From Apus apus (lineage: Eukaryota > Chordata > Aves > Apodiformes > Apodidae): a stretch of DNA of 64,000 bases. The stretch covers positions 151,886,858 through 151,950,857 of the forward strand of contig NC_067282.1 of NCBI RefSeq assembly GCF_020740795.1, in the 5' to 3' direction. Under the pieces are notes generated by a model. That model ran no database searches and was not told where the DNA came from. It saw nothing but the letters and a program-made list of their open reading frames with translations. The position numbers and the translations under genes were made by a program. Below, piece by piece: positions 25,118 through 39,263 of the stretch (positions are counted from its first letter, which is position 1; the number at the start of each line of letters is the position of its first letter).

Positions 25118-27956
25118 CATATATACACGTGCACTCAAATCTGTGCTGCTTCCTTTCTGTACCAGCTGAGTGCCCCAGCTGCAGGGTGTACGATGTCTGG
25201 ACAGCAGCAGCTCTGTGCTCAGGGATGCTGTGAGTGATACAGGCTGACTGTGGCAGTTCTCAGCAGCTCAGGAGAAGGTTCTTAACTCACACAGACAGCC
25301 AGTGCTAGGGGCAGCTGGCAAGGGGCTGGAAGCCAATCCGTTACGACAGCTGCTTTGCCAGGGATGGTTGGGAGCTTCTCCCTTCTAGTTTTCACCCCAA
25401 ACTGGTTACCTAGTGTGAGGCTAACAGGGCAGCTGCTAAATCTGACAGAAATGGGATCTAAGGGGTGCATTAAGCAGAAGAGCATCAGGAAAGCAAAGCA
25501 CTCGAGAGCTGCACGCTTCTTGGTTCATGCACTACTGATACACAATCCTCTCATGCTTATTTCTTTTCTCAGAGCCTCTCTTCCCTTCTCTCTTCCATTG
25601 TTCTTCCTCTTCCTTCCCACCTCCACCATATCCTTCTTGCCTTTTCCCAAATACCTTCCCTCCATGGCCTCTCTGTGCACCCAGTCAGGATGCTGTCAAA
25701 ATTGGAGCTTCCAGTGTGCCTGGGACTGGCCCTTTGGATATCTTTAGGTGAGGAAATCTGAGAGAAGACTACAGTCATCCCTTACTGTTGCCACACTTTG
25801 TCCAACATCTCTGGCCTTATCCATTCTGGGAGCACCAGAGCTAGGCAGGTTGCCAGCTACCACAGAAAATACTTTGGTTTCTGTTTCCCAACAGGCTCCT
25901 GACAGCACTGGTAAGCCTCATGTTCCAAATGATGGAGAAAACAGTAGCCACTCTGAGCCCATTGAGGAGATTCAAAGGGGGGGCTGTGATGCCTCAACAT
26001 AAAGTTCATCTTTCTGGATAGGTATAAGTAACAGAGAAGAGGGCTTGAGAGCAAGCACAGAAAACCTCATGCTCTGGATTCCTCTTGAAAACCACCCTGA
26101 GTCTATTGTGAGTCTTTCTGGCTCTCCCATGCCCGACACTGATTCCTTCTCTGCTACCTCCCTCTTTTCCTCCAGTCCATGGCAGGAATGCCAATCCTTT
26201 TTCTAGTGTCAGAAACCAGCTGGAGGAGCCAGTAAAGACACAGTTTTCTAGTTCCACAAAGACTGGGAGAGAAAGAAAAAGAGTGTAATGCGTGACTTGG
26301 CAGGGGAAGCAGCTTTGTACCACATCACTCCATAAATCTCATGCCTGACAGAGTTTCTAATGCTGGAGTCACTTAAAACCATGACATTGTATTGGGTTAA
26401 ATTGATGAATGGCACCAAGAGAGGGGACAGCCTGAAGCACTGAAAAGGGACTTTGCCAGTGGCAGGCTCCCACTCTCGTTCACATTCTGCTCCCTCTCTC
26501 CACTAATGGAGCCTCATCTCTTTAATCAGAAAGTAAGTGCTCTCCAGGTTACTGCCTGAAACATTCAGAGACACTCTGTAGGGAGACCTCAAAGCAGCAA
26601 CACCGCTTGGAAACTCTTCAATCAGGAGAGGACAAAAGAAAGGAACGGACAAGGAGATTCAAAGCATTCATACATGGAGGGTTGTGCCTCCTCAGCTGTC
26701 AGTGGTGCCAACATCATCCTATCAAGTTGTTGGAGAATCTCAATGCCAAGCCAGACTTGGCCAGAAGAATAATGAGTATAGAGGGGTCTCAGAAAAGGCC
26801 ACCTCTAAAATGAATTGAGAAGAAGTCCAGGCCAATAACCTTTTCTCCTCCAAGAGAGAGGAGGTGACTCCTGGGGCAGAACAGTGGAGACACTGGGAGA
26901 TCATTCCAAGGCAGGGTTCTGACCTCACTGCAGACAGTGCTGGAGATCACACTGCTGAGATCAGGATAACCCTTTCTCAGAGTGTTTCTTTGACTTCCCA
27001 GCCTAGTTTGCTGATACACAAGGAGTTTCTAAAGTATCTGCTTGGTTCAGTGTTACTCTCTAGCCTGTGGTTATCTAAGTGCAAAACAATGGCAGAACCT
27101 CCCACAATCCTGTGAAAATCCATTTTTTACTTCTATTCTGGGATCAAATCCCTTGCCATTCAGACTCTACACTGTTATCTGTGTCTGCACAGTGCCAAGC
27201 ATGAAAACTCTGCATTGTCTCATCCCCACTGTTACTTTGACCCTCCCTCTTCCACTTCTCCTCCTTGTCCCACCCTCCTCTTTTACTTGCAATTCCAGAA
27301 CACTGCACCCCACTCCGCCACTGCTCCTCAATGTCCTTATTTTCCATTCCCAACCTTCTCAAATTCCCCTGCCAGGCACTGTGCTTTTCCCAATTTTTTC
27401 CCACTGCCTTTTTTCCCCTTGATGTTCCCCAAGGAAATCCTCTTCTTTCCTTGGCATCATTTTTCCTGCAGGTGCAAGACATTAAGTGTAAACTTTTCTT
27501 CCTCACCTCTTCTGGATATATGTTGGCTGGGAACACAAGCTCCTTGGGAGAACTCAGCCATGTGCTGAGTATAGCCAGGCCCTGCAGATCTCAGGCCAGG
27601 CAGCCAGGAAGAACACAGGGATCACAGCCAGGCCAAGCCTAAACTGAGGACTGAGCCAAAGTAACCCCCTCCAAGAACTGCTGGAAAAGGTGCATGCCTA
27701 GTTTAGATAGCTATGACCTGCATGGCTGAACATACCTTTGGCATTGCTGTACTTCTGCAGTGAGCAGGTGCAAGTTCCCTTGTATAAGAGTAATCTTGGA
27801 GTGTGGAAGCACAGGAGTCCAAGAGATTCAGGAGCCCTGCTTGATAGTTGCATGCCTTTTGAGTCAATGGTGGTTCTCCAGGTTGGCTGTGTGCAGATAA
27901 GATCACTCATCACTAATCCCTCCTCAGCCTCCAATGCCCCAGTGTATGGGACACAG

Positions 27957-28092
27957 TCATAGGATCATAGAACGGTTTGGGTTGGAAGAGACCTTAGAGA
28001 TCATCTAGTTACAGCCCTCCTGCCATGGGCAGGGACACCTCCCACTAGATTAGGTTGCTCAAAATCCCATCCAACCTATCCTTGAACTCCTA
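27957..28092 (-). mobile_element. CR1 LINE 3' fragment, short
   Basis: The reversed tail (AGGATCATAGAACGGTTTGG) is followed by GGAAGAGACCTTAGAGATCA and CACCTCCCACTAGATTAGGT. It is 5'-truncated after about 135 bases. Confidence 0.9.
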
Positions 28093-31000
28093 CTCTCCAA
28101 CTTGCATCATGTTAACACTCTCTGCATCTTTGGCATTTCTCAGTTATAGCCTCTCTAAAGTATCAGAGAGCTGGGATAAGGTCACAGGGTGACAGATGAA
28201 CTCTTCATGTGGAATAGCAGGAACTCAGTGTTATTACCAGTTAAAATTTTTGGAAATGAGAGGATCATGGAGAAGTTTGTAAAGAAAATGCCCCATTCAG
28301 AGTTACAGAGCTGTTTTAGCTGAGGCTTCCAAAAGAAGCCCACTGTGATTTAGACATCCAGCACCCAACAGGGCCACCCGCCAGTCCTCTCTCCTTTAAC
28401 TTCCAGCTTCTGACACAGCCTTGTCCTGTGCAGCAGAAGCTCTGGGTGGCCATTCCTGCTTCCTCTGTTGTTCTCTGGAGACAGAAGTCCAAATTCCCCA
28501 CCTCCACCACACAGCTCCTGGAATAGCTGCCCTCAGCTGCTCCTGGAATGCAAACACAAGGGTGGCAGGGAGGCTCCTAGTGTGTCGGTGGGAGAGAAGC
28601 ACTGGAATATGGCTTTCACTGCAGGTGCTTCAAGGGAGATCTGCTGAAATAAAGGCAGTAGGGAACATATAAGACTCCTAGAGAGCTCACAGCAGGTAGG
28701 CCAAACACACAAGAGGATGTGCTAGATGCTGAATGGCAGAGGGAGGAGGGCTGGAGCAGGGAGGGCGGTGGAAGGGGTGCCTGGGGAAGACACCTTCTCC
28801 ACCTGGCTGCTGGCAGGCACAGTGATGTCAGACCTCCTATGAAGAGACCTGATGACAGGATAATTTCAGCTGTGGCATTTTCTAAATGCTGGCTGTGCTG
28901 CTGAGCTTACCCAGTGGAGAGAGTGCATGGAAGGCCAGGCAGGGAAAGGGAAAGTGACTTTGAAGTGTTGCAGCCTTCTATTTCCTCTGCTTGGGTGCCT
29001 GCTCTGGGAGGTGGGGGAACAGGTAGAGGCAGAGACAGGAGGAAGACATTGCCACGAATGGTCCCCGCAGGTAGTGAGATCAGCAGAAGACTTCTCAGCC
29101 AAATGTCTCCCTTTCAGAGCTGGGACTGCTTCCTGAGGCAGAGGAAGCCTTTCCATCCAGGGCTAAACCTTCTGTGACAAGTCTGCCACTATACCATGTT
29201 CCATCTTCCCTGAAAGCTTCCAAGCACCCTAGCTTTCCTAAGATGGTGTCCCCCTGTGTCCTCCCTTGTGCTCTGTTTTTGCTGGACATTCTTCCTTCTT
29301 TACATCTGCATGAGCCCTAACTTGATCCTTAAACACCAAGAGACTCCTAGAGTTTTTTGATGAACGATTCACCTTGCCCAGAGGCTCCTTAGATGTCTTC
29401 TACTTCCTGAGGTGCAGAGAGCAGGGTGGGAGGAGTGTCCTGGGGGGCTGCTGTAAGGGGCAGGGCAGGGGTACTGGCTCACTGTGTGTAAGTAGCTGCA
29501 GGATGGGGTGAGGAAGCTACCAGAGAGGGATAGATGGGGAGACATGGCAAATGCTGGTCCCCATACAGAGAGATCCTGCTCCCTGTAGCTGTTGGAAGTG
29601 CTGCCACGATTGCTCCTCATATACCACAGTGTCTGGGAAGTCTGTGTCCTTCCAGACTGGTGACTCCATGTTCCCTTTTAGCCATGTGTAACTGGCACTC
29701 AGATGGCACAGTCTGATTCACTTCTCTTCATGTCAAGACACTGCCCACCTGTACTATTCACCACTCTAATCCTTATGAGGAGAGGGGCAGGGCAGGAAGA
29801 CACCACCCCTTCCCAAAACCAAGATAACTATCCCTGTTGACAGAAAGAACCTTGAACTTTCAGCTCCCTTCTCCTCTCTTTCCTCCTCTCTTCTGTGTGC
29901 TACATTTTCTTTTCTAAGGAGGGCAACACCTGCTTCCCAGCCTCATTCGAATCCCTGAGCATCCTTCCCAAGTGAGTGCAACAGGAGCTCAGTAAAGGGA
30001 TAGAAGGGCAGGTAGCCACCCCTGGAGGACAGCCTGCCTGTCCAGATGTTGGGTGCAGAGGGTGAACCACTGCATCAGCTCTCTTGGCTACAAGTGGGAG
30101 CAGGGCTGCTTGTGCAGGAGACTTGCAAATCTGGACCCCAATCTCTGGGCATTAGGGTTCTAATGCTCAGGTTGCCATACCAGTCCTCCAGAAGTTGTTT
30201 CATAGCCTGTGCCCTTCAAGAGTCCATGGGAGCTTAGGCCTGACCAGCCTGTTTAAACCAGGGGACACAGATTTAGTACACATGCCACATCTATGCTTCC
30301 TAAGGCTCTCTGGGCAATCCTCTGCTCCTCAAGTTACTTACTCAGACAGACAGAGCAAGGGACACCCTATGACAGCTTCCAGCAGCTTAGGATAGGCTTT
30401 CTGGGAGGGGCTGTGAGCAGAGACGCAGAGGGTCACTCTGCCTGTTGGCAATCCTTATGACCCTGGGCTAGGACTTGCTCACTGAGAGGCAAGACCAAAG
30501 GCTGAGAGTTTGTGAGAGCGGCCCCAGGTACCCGAGAGCCCATATGCAGTTTTTCTCTGAAGCAGAAATCCCCATCTTTTCACTGTGCAGACTTGGACAC
30601 ACCAGCTGCTTGGCTAAACCTGGAGACTCTGCTAATTGGGAGCACAGGGAGAGAGGCTGGGACGTGTCAGGGAAAGATGGAGTGACTGAGAGAGCAGATG
30701 TCAGACAGCAGCATGGGGGGACCGGTCAGAGGGAGAGGTGAGGATTGCATGGGGGAGGTGAGGCATGGCAAAGGAGGCTGAAGAGAAGGAGAGGCTGAGC
30801 AAAGCAGAGCATTTGGGAGAGCAGACAAGCACACGTCATAGCTGCAAGGACCCAGGGAGGGTGTCTCAGGCAAGGCTGAAATATAAATGGAAATCCTCAC
30901 TGAGTCGGATCAATGCCGTATTGGTGAATGAAAAAAGGGAGGCTGAAGGAGTGGAGGAGAACAACTCAGCCAGGGCAGCCCATCCAGCACCTTCCCAGGC

Positions 31001-32611
31001 ACCCTCAGTAGCATTGTTGCACCACACCAACAGAGGCTGCTGAGCAGAGGGCTAGGCAGTCAGGGAACTGGAGTGGGAGAGGGCCACTAAGTCATTAGTC
31101 TGTCATTAATAAACCAATAAAGAGAATGACCAAAGACACACAGCCTTTTTGGTTGTTTTGTTTTGTTTTTCTTGCCTTTTCCTCTATTTCACCCTCACCA
31201 CCTTCCTCCCTAATCCCTGCCTGGAAAGTTCTGGTACCCATGGCAATCATCTAGCCCTCCTCTCCCCACCACCCTTACCCCCAGTCTCTGCCTCCTACAG
31301 GATCTGTTTTGTGTACTGGCATTTCTCATTATGGCTTCAAGTATCCACCAATCATGGGGCTCTTACAGCCCCAGAAGCTAATGCACACGTACTCCTTAAC
31401 AACGTAGTTACTTCTTCCCTTGATCTGGTCCTAGACGGGCTGGAGAGACTCTTGGGAGTTGGACAGAACCTGTCCAGCAGCTGTAGGCAGCCAGGTTAAG
31501 ATGAGAGGGAGGTAGAGGAGCAGAGGGCATGATCTCTTAAGTCAAGGGAACTGTGGTGTCCCTCGCAGGACAGGATGCTGTCTACCCGCAACCACACCCT
31601 CCCCCCCCCCCCCCCCCCCCCCCCGCTTTGGCTTCCTCGTGGCTGTGTTTCATTTAATTATATTTTCTGCTTGGCCACACCTCCACACACCTACTGGCTC
31701 AAATTCTACAGTCACCTCTAGCCCCTATCAGATCTGCCTTAATCTATCCCCGTCAGTATGCTGCCTTCTCCTCCTAAATTCTTCTTTCTCTTTATCTAAC
31801 ACTTTTCTTCTTCTCTCACCTCTCTATACACTGAATTTCATGGCACTAGAGAGGAAAAGTCAAGGTAGAACTGTGCAAATTAGCCCTAAGGCCTGCCCTT
31901 TCCAGCCATCTGTCTTCACCTACTGCTCATTCCTCTGTGTCCCAGGAAAAAGCTTCCTCCAGAGCAGAGGGGAGCATCTTCTCAGACAGAAATGTCTGAG
32001 TATAAGCTGAGAATATAAGCCTTATCATGCCACTGGGGGCAGCAGGTTGGAGCCTCCGAGGACTGAGCTGCAAAGAACAAAAAGACAGGTGGGTGGATCA
32101 GTGGTTCCTTTCAATCTGGTTCTGCCACCATCTCCTAATGCCACAGTCCTAACCCTTCCTGTTCACCAACAGGTGAACCTCTGGCTTTGAAAGTCCCAGA
32201 GCCTAAAAGTAAAAGGGGTGCCACTGTGGGAGAAACAGGAGCACTTTAGTGTTAGTGACTCCACATGGGCTGTATGAATAAAAAAACAAGCAGAAGCATT
32301 TCCATCTGATGGTGCTGAGGCTTACTGTGATATACCTCCAGATCTAGATCCAATATCTGACTCTGGTGCCTAACAGAAGTTCTCTCTAGGGAGGAGGGAG
32401 CATCAGAGAGTTCCTATGACTCTGCTCTTGTGAGCACTACTGTGCCATGAGACATAGAAGGTTCCCACTTTGTGTAAAGAGCCCTGAGTCAGCTCCTGCA
32501 AGGTAGAAAGAAGGATTGTACTATGCATTGCTGTTTCCTTAGAGGGAGAGAGAGAATGAGCTTTGTGGGAGGGTAACCCTGCCAAAGTCAATCCTATGAA
32601 CATATATAGCG
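28093..32611. other. Noncoding, no gene recognised
   Basis: Only short, unrecognised frames. It holds a C24 homopolymer and an AT-rich patch with TAAT cores near 31088-31125. Confidence 0.55.
31601..31624. repeat. C24 homopolymer
   Basis: An uninterrupted run of 24 C, the longest G/C homopolymer in the window. Its length is likely to vary or be misassembled. Confidence 0.95.
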
Positions 32612-32938
32612 TCACAGAATGGTTTGGGTTGGAAAAGACCTCAAAGATCATTAGTTCCAGCCACCCTGCATGGGCAGGGACACCTCCCACTAGATTGGGT
32701 TGCTCCAAGCCCCTTCCAGCCTGGCCCTGAACACTTCCAGGTATGGTGCATCCACAACTTCTCTGGGCAACCTGTGCCAGTATCTCACCACCCTCACAGG
32801 AAAGAATTTCTGCCTAATACTCAATCTAAATCTACCCCCTTTCAATTTAAAGCTATTAACCCTTGCCTTATCCCTGCACACCCTTGTAAAAATCCCTTTC
32901 CAGCTTTCCTGTAGGCCCCTTCAGCTACTGGAAGGCTG
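32612..32938 (-). mobile_element. CR1 LINE 3' fragment
   Basis: The reversed tail (CACAGAATGGTTTGGGTTGG) leads through CACCTCCCACTAGATTGGGT to the C-terminal coding region. The minus frame keeps HRLPREVVDAPYLEVFRARL. 5'-truncated near CTGTAGGCCCCTTCAGCTAC. Confidence 0.92.
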
Positions 32939-33639
32939 TTGCATGCTATGAACCAGACTTGCTTACTGTCCACATCAGAACCACTCATGCAAGTGCTAAG
33001 AGGTTGCTGATGCTTTATGGAAGGGATGTCACCTGCATGGTCACACCTTAACAGGCCCATGGTCACACAGTCTGGGCGGAATAGGGCCTTTTCAAATGCT
33101 TGCTTCAATATGATGTACCAACAACACCAAAGTAGGGCTCTGTCTAAGCACACTGATGGTACATGAATTCAAGCTAGAACCAGCAATATGGACAAACATA
33201 ATCTGCTCCATACCTCACAGTGCAGTCAAATCTCTACATGGCTCTGCCAGTATAACGTCTTTTCCCCTCAACATGAAGTGGAAACCCAGTTTTCCCTGGG
33301 AGGCCAGAGCTTGGGAAATGCATTCCACTTTGCTCACTTGGATCATTACAGTCCAAGGAAGAGATTTCCCACTTGCCCCAAATACATTTAGCATCTTTGT
33401 CATCCCTTCCTTCACCCTCTCATCCCAAAAAGTGAAACAAGAACATCTCCCTTCCCTGCACAGCACCCTCCCACCCCTCACCCCACCTGCCATCAGTCCT
33501 CATGAACATCACAGCCAGTTACTGTGCCATTGGTTTCTCTCTTGATTTTTCACAAGTGATTATCAAAGTCAGAGTTCGTCACCCACAAAATGAAAGGAAA
33601 ATGAACTTTCAATCACAGATGCAGATCTAGCTGCTCAGA

Positions 33640-33880
33640 AAGAGAGTGGGAGAGAGAGATGGGCAAGAGAAGTGAAAATCAAGGAGAAGAAGGGCATTTG
33701 AAAAAGAAAGAGACCATAAACAAAGTGAGCAAGAATGGAAGCAGGAAAGACATAGAGAAAGAGGGGGTTGGTGGAGGAGAAGGGAGAGCGAAGAGGCTGA
33801 GGCAGGGAGACTAAGTGAGGCAGAGCAACTAAACCCAAAAGAGTAAAAGATAACATGAGAAACTGACGGGCATGGTAGGA
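33640..33880. repeat. Purine-rich (GA) low-complexity tract
   Basis: The plus strand is almost wholly A and G with frequent GAGA and GAAG words. Long purine tracts can form triplex DNA, but the sequence is imperfect. Confidence 0.75.
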
Positions 33881-36800
33881 GAGATGACTATATCTGGAGT
33901 TGGAGAAGATTTCCTTGTTCTCCTTTCCATTCCTCCTTCATCTTTTCTGACTCACAGCAGGACTGGTCCCTGTTTGGTGCAGTGAGAAGTTTCTGCCCAT
34001 CCTTGAGCCTTTGCAGGGGCAAGGTAACCACTGCAGTCTGGCTCTTTGGCAGTGCCTGGCCCCTGTCACTGCCCTGAAGTGCAAACACACTTGCACACAG
34101 TTATTCATGTGTCTCAGATGGGAAGATGGTTATCACACATCAGCTTAGTCACCCTTTAACAAAGCTAAACACATTTAGTGCTTAATCTTCCCTCATCAGT
34201 CAGGCCTTCCTTTGCTCCTCTATCTGCTGCTCTGCCCTGAATCTTCTCCGTTTTCTCTCCATTTCAGTTAATAAGCTGCCCAGACAAGCAGAGCCCTCCA
34301 GAGAGGGGCCAGCAGCTGTCTGTTCCATGACTTGATGCATCTTTAAGGACAACCATTTCCCTCTCTAACCCCCCTACTCCACTCCACCTCCTCCAAATAG
34401 CAGCTATGGATATTGTTTTGTTATCTTCTCTACCCATCCCTTCTCTACTGCCCTTGCCAAGCCTAGTAATTCGTTTGCAGGTCTCTCAATGGCTATTCTC
34501 TTTTAAAGAACCAGTTACTGGTTTTAGATGAAGAAGGGTCAATTTTGAGTTCATGAGAACTACATATTAAAATGTGATTTTCTAAAATAAAAGTAATATT
34601 GTGGCTGATAAAAGTCTGACAATAAGAAGCCCACATACAAACAAAGCTCAAAGACAAAACCCACCAAGTATTCCAATTATGATTTAAAATTCACTATGAT
34701 GACCATATCTCAGTTGCATGAACCCAAAGACCTTCCACTATACCACAGTATTTGTGGTGTCACGTGCTTCAGAAGGTGTTTATCCATCTATGCCTTGCAG
34801 TAGCTTCCAGAAATCTTTTTTTCCTAAAGCAGTTCTACCAAACACCTCCAGTGGTGCATGTTACAGCCCTGAAGACCCAGCCATACCTTCCCTATTGATT
34901 GACTGGCCATGAACCCACAACATAGTCAGATTTGGCCTTCTTTTAACCTGTATGTACCCAAAGTGACCTGACATATAAGGGCAGAAAGGTGAGGCAGCTC
35001 AGTGTACACATTGCCTCAAAAGCTGCAATGGGACCAAGGGTTTGCCAGGTATCCTTAGAGAAATCATAGAGCTGTGGAAAAAATCAACTCATTCATCAGG
35101 CCGCATTAACAATGTAAGGATCACCTCAGAGGGGTCCAGCACAAAAACCCAGAGAGATGCTGGACAGTACAATCACACAGCACATCCCCTCTGGGAAGGC
35201 AAGGGGGGAACCCAGGACAGGGCTGTGTGTGTCTGACAGGGATGAACAAAAAAGAAGATGCTGCAGGTTTAACGCTTGCTAGGGAGCCTTCATTTGCTTG
35301 TGGATACAGCTGGAGGATCTGACTGGATTTTAACTGATTTCTGCCACAGACTGATTGAATGTCCTTTAATCAGGTGGATTTAGCTGCTGTCTTTCTTTAA
35401 AATGGTTTCAGGACACAATTAACCTCCTGTATGCAGCATTAGTGGTTATAACCTACACACAGGCATACAACACTGAAAAACAAATTGGTATGTGAGAGAG
35501 GAGCCATGTTTGAGAGAGGACTAAAGAAAGCAGTGCAGTCTGATTAAAGGGTGAGATAACAGACAGGAAGTAAAAAAGCACTAAGAACAGCCTGAAGAAA
35601 ATGTTTACCTAGTTTTTGACTTAGTAAAGCAGCGCTTTACACTTTCTTGGGAAACAGAGGGTGTCCCCAGAGAACTTCCTAGATCCATCATTAACTTGTC
35701 TCCTTAAAGGAAAACGATATACATGAGCTTGAATTTCAGCCAACAACTTGAACCAAAAAGATGCAACACAATCTTTGGGCGTAAGTCTGGAGCAGGGATC
35801 CTGTAAGGCACATCTTCTCACCCTACATCTCCCATTAGCGGCAATGCCAGATACAGCAAAAAAGTATGTGCACATCAAGGAGATGGGAGCTGCTGGTGCC
35901 TGTGTTGACACCTGTCACCATCAAACATGTGCTGCCACTTGCAACTTTTACCATGCCAGTCCCAGCATAAAATTGTATGACCCTAATTTATCTTGACCTC
36001 CTGTATATCTCAGGTCGTCTAGATTTCCCTGTATCTGCTAGTAACAGCCAAAAAGTTTCAGCTGAACCTGGTAAGTCAGTGCTTACCGAATAAAAACATG
36101 TGCTGCTGACAGGTAGGAAGAAATATCAAAATGCAAGCTCTGCCTATAGGTCTACAAGAAGAGGGAACTGATTCCCCCTTCTTGGAGCATAAAGAGAACA
36201 TCTTTGTACTTGTTCTTTTCTCCTCCTTCAGCACTCCATCCCGCTCTGTCTCTCTGTCCATCTCATACTTTCACCACTTCTCAGTGCTTAGCTAGCTTCA
36301 GATGAGGGGCCTGGAGGAGCACCTCTACTTTTTCTTTCTCCCCTGCAGTGGCTGTGTACACAACAGGTCAGCAGTGCCAGGGAGCAGACAGAGCTGCCTA
36401 CATATCCATCCCTATCTTAGGATGAGCAGAGGAAAGAGAGAAAAGGAGATGACAGTCATATTTGGAGAGGATGGGAAGGAACTCAACCAGACCGTTGCCT
36501 TTCCTCTGAACACTGACTTTCTCAACCACTACCTCCTGCTCCAATGCAGCCAGAGGGGTGTTTTTCCTGTTGACTTCAGAGGCAGCAGGAACCAACCACT
36601 AATTGGGATCCAGGATGACAAGGCAAGGAGCAGCCTGCCACTGCTAGACCATGGGCACCTAGAGGCAAAGGAGACAGCGCCTGCCCGAGGATCAGTTCCA
36701 TTAAGATGAAGACCATCAAATAGCTTTCCCTGAACTGACATCTGTCTGTCAAAGGAGCCTGCAAAGAAGGGAGAGCTGACAAGGGCCCTAAGGAGAATCT

Positions 36801-37995
36801 CATTAAGATGGTTTTAGAGGGGCCTCTTGATGAGAGAGCTGTGGGGACTATCTTCTCCCTCCTATCAGGAACGGCTCATGCCTGTCAATTTGCTGTCCCT
36901 GCTCTCAGAGGCTGATGGGGATGGGCAGGTAATACTGACGGAGGTCACGGGCATAGGAATGTGACCAAGGAGGAGGCACAGGAGAAGCAGTGGAGCAGGG
37001 CACTGCAGAGTATGTGCACAGAGGGAACATTCAAGGCACCATTCACCTTTTGGGCTCTGAAGAGAGGGAGCTGCTATGAAGGGCAGATCTCAGGCAGTGC
37101 TGGGTTGCCCAAGGGGAGCCTGGTGAGAGCAAGAGTAGCATCTCACCCCCTTGTGCACACATGCCTGCCCTCTATGCAGAATTGAATACAGACAGCTATC
37201 CTGCTTTTTTTTGTTCATAGGAGGTGGGCACAGTTTCACACCAGACACATCCACATGTCCCAAGAGGCTCATCAAGATCTCAACCCAGATGAATTCACCC
37301 ACAGCCCAGCCTGACAGGTAGGGATTCATTTCGTCTCTCATGGAAGCAGTAATGAGGAAAGACTCCTTCACTCCACAGACAATAACAATGTGCACATTTG
37401 GATGGTAGAGGTGTAACCCCAGGGACATATGGCTCTCTGAGTCTGAGCTACTGCTGCATGGCTGTAACATAGACAAATGATTTCTGGAAGGCTTAAAATC
37501 AGGCATTTATCTAGCACTGTAACGCTCTACTGGTAACCACATTCAGACACTTGCCCTGCAGTGCAATGAGAGAGGGCATATGCTCAAATTTCCCAGCCAG
37601 CTCTGATTTGGTAATCACAACAAGTGTTCATAAGTGCCTGCAGGGACATCCTACTTATTAGGAGTGGTCAGCTGGGTATTACTGTGCTCAAGCAGTTCAC
37701 TAGTCTTTAGCCTCTAGAACTGACCTTGCGATTGACTATTACACAAGTTGGTGACATCACTCAGTCTCTCTAGAGGCTCACATGGGTGATATCATTGCCA
37801 TTTGTTAAAAGATGCTACTCACAGTCTCTCGATGTAGAATGAAAGCAACATGTTTTCATTTCCTTAGAAAGCTCATGCTGGTGGTCTGTCTTCACAGTCA
37901 TCCTTAGGGCTGCCACACATGACCTCATTGTTTGTGTAAAGCAAGGGTGGGAGAATTAAAGAACACCAGCAGGAGCTCATGGGTCTGGGACCTGT

Positions 37996-38030
37996 GGAGG
38001 TGTAGGCTTTGTGGGGATTGAGGACAAGCA
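37996..38030. repeat. Short dispersed repeat, copy 1 (partner 39229-39263)
   Basis: 32 of 35 positions match the partner in direct orientation, sharing GGAGGTGT and GAGGACAAGCA. Flanks do not align. Family unknown. Confidence 0.75.
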
Positions 38031-39228
38031 TCACAGACACTCAACATGCTCAAAAGACCTTAACCTGCATGACACAAAGGATGAGACATAGGCTAGGGTC
38101 TCAGCATATGTCATCACAATCTCAAATCAAAGATACAGCCCACTGACCATACTTCCAAATAGCACAGAAAGCCACATGATGCTCTCACTTTGTGTTACTG
38201 CTGTGCACTGCTAAGATATGTGTGAATTTGTAACCAGCTGAAAGGTGTTGGAAAGACCTGTTCTGCCTCCAGGAAAGAACAGGCTCATCAGCCCTGCACC
38301 AGAACTTTGCAGCGATGACATCACCCAGGCTTTGAAGAGCTCTGCCGGATGATGTCACATGGTACCTGTGAAAATCTGCAGTGCTGATGCTGTCCCTAGC
38401 TTTAAGGGTTAGCACAGATTAGGGCAGTCAAGAAATGAGTCAGAGGCCCAGTGTGAGGTCATGCACCTGTGTTCAGCTTCTCCTCCAGGATATCTCCCAC
38501 TGATCCTGTGTCAACACTGAGAAAATATTTCAGATAACCCAGCACAATAAAAATGGTTCTGGGAACCAAAATCTCATCCCTGCAGCAATGGTGCCATCTC
38601 CCATACCCAGAGCCTTGTTGGGATGTCTTTCTTCCAGCCTTCCCTCTTTTCTGAGGACAGACATTCAAATGTGGAGGGCTATTCCCACCACCTGACTCAT
38701 GCTGCTGTCCCTCCAGCTGGCAGAGAGCTGAGCTGCATTTCATAGTGCATGAACACTGCAGAAACCCTTGTTTTGCCACCACACCTCTGTTTACCTCACT
38801 CTTGCTGGCCTTGGAAAGGATCCTGTCCAAAACTAAGGGTTCTCTGAGCATAGCAGCTGATGCTGTCTGCAGAGGCAGCAGAAGCAGGACAGCTGATGAG
38901 CTCAGGCCAAGCACGTGCTGGAAGGGACACAATTTCCCCAAGACTGGGAGTTTGTGGTGAGATGGAACTGGGTCTGATCAGCTGCTGGACCTAGCTGTGA
39001 TGTGCTGGCCATATGGCTAGGTGAAGAAGCTTGCAAACAAGAGGAAGGCTTGGAAACAGCAGGAACACAGAAGCAGCAGGACTGGCTGTATGAGCAGGAA
39101 AACATCTGCTGTCTGTTGTGGCCTTTGGACTAGTCCTCTGACTTCCCCGAGCATGTGGGAAAGAAAAGGTTTATTTAACCATCCCATCCTCCCTTGCTCC
39201 TATCTTCACCATCACAGCTCAGCCAGGT

Positions 39229-39263
39229 GGAGGTGTTGGCTTAGTGGGGATGGAGGACAAGCA
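39229..39263. repeat. Short dispersed repeat, copy 2 (partner 37996-38030)
   Basis: Direct-orientation partner about 1.2 kb away with three mismatches and no gap. Confidence 0.75.

Larger units (their letters stand above)
23316..27956. other. Noncoding; purine tract, inverted repeat, TG tract
   Basis: Contains a GA-rich tract (about 24195-24305), a perfect 13-bp inverted repeat (24400-24475), and TG runs near 24978-24991 and 25104-25117. The frames here, up to 178 codons, look like by-products of low-complexity sequence. Confidence 0.55.
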
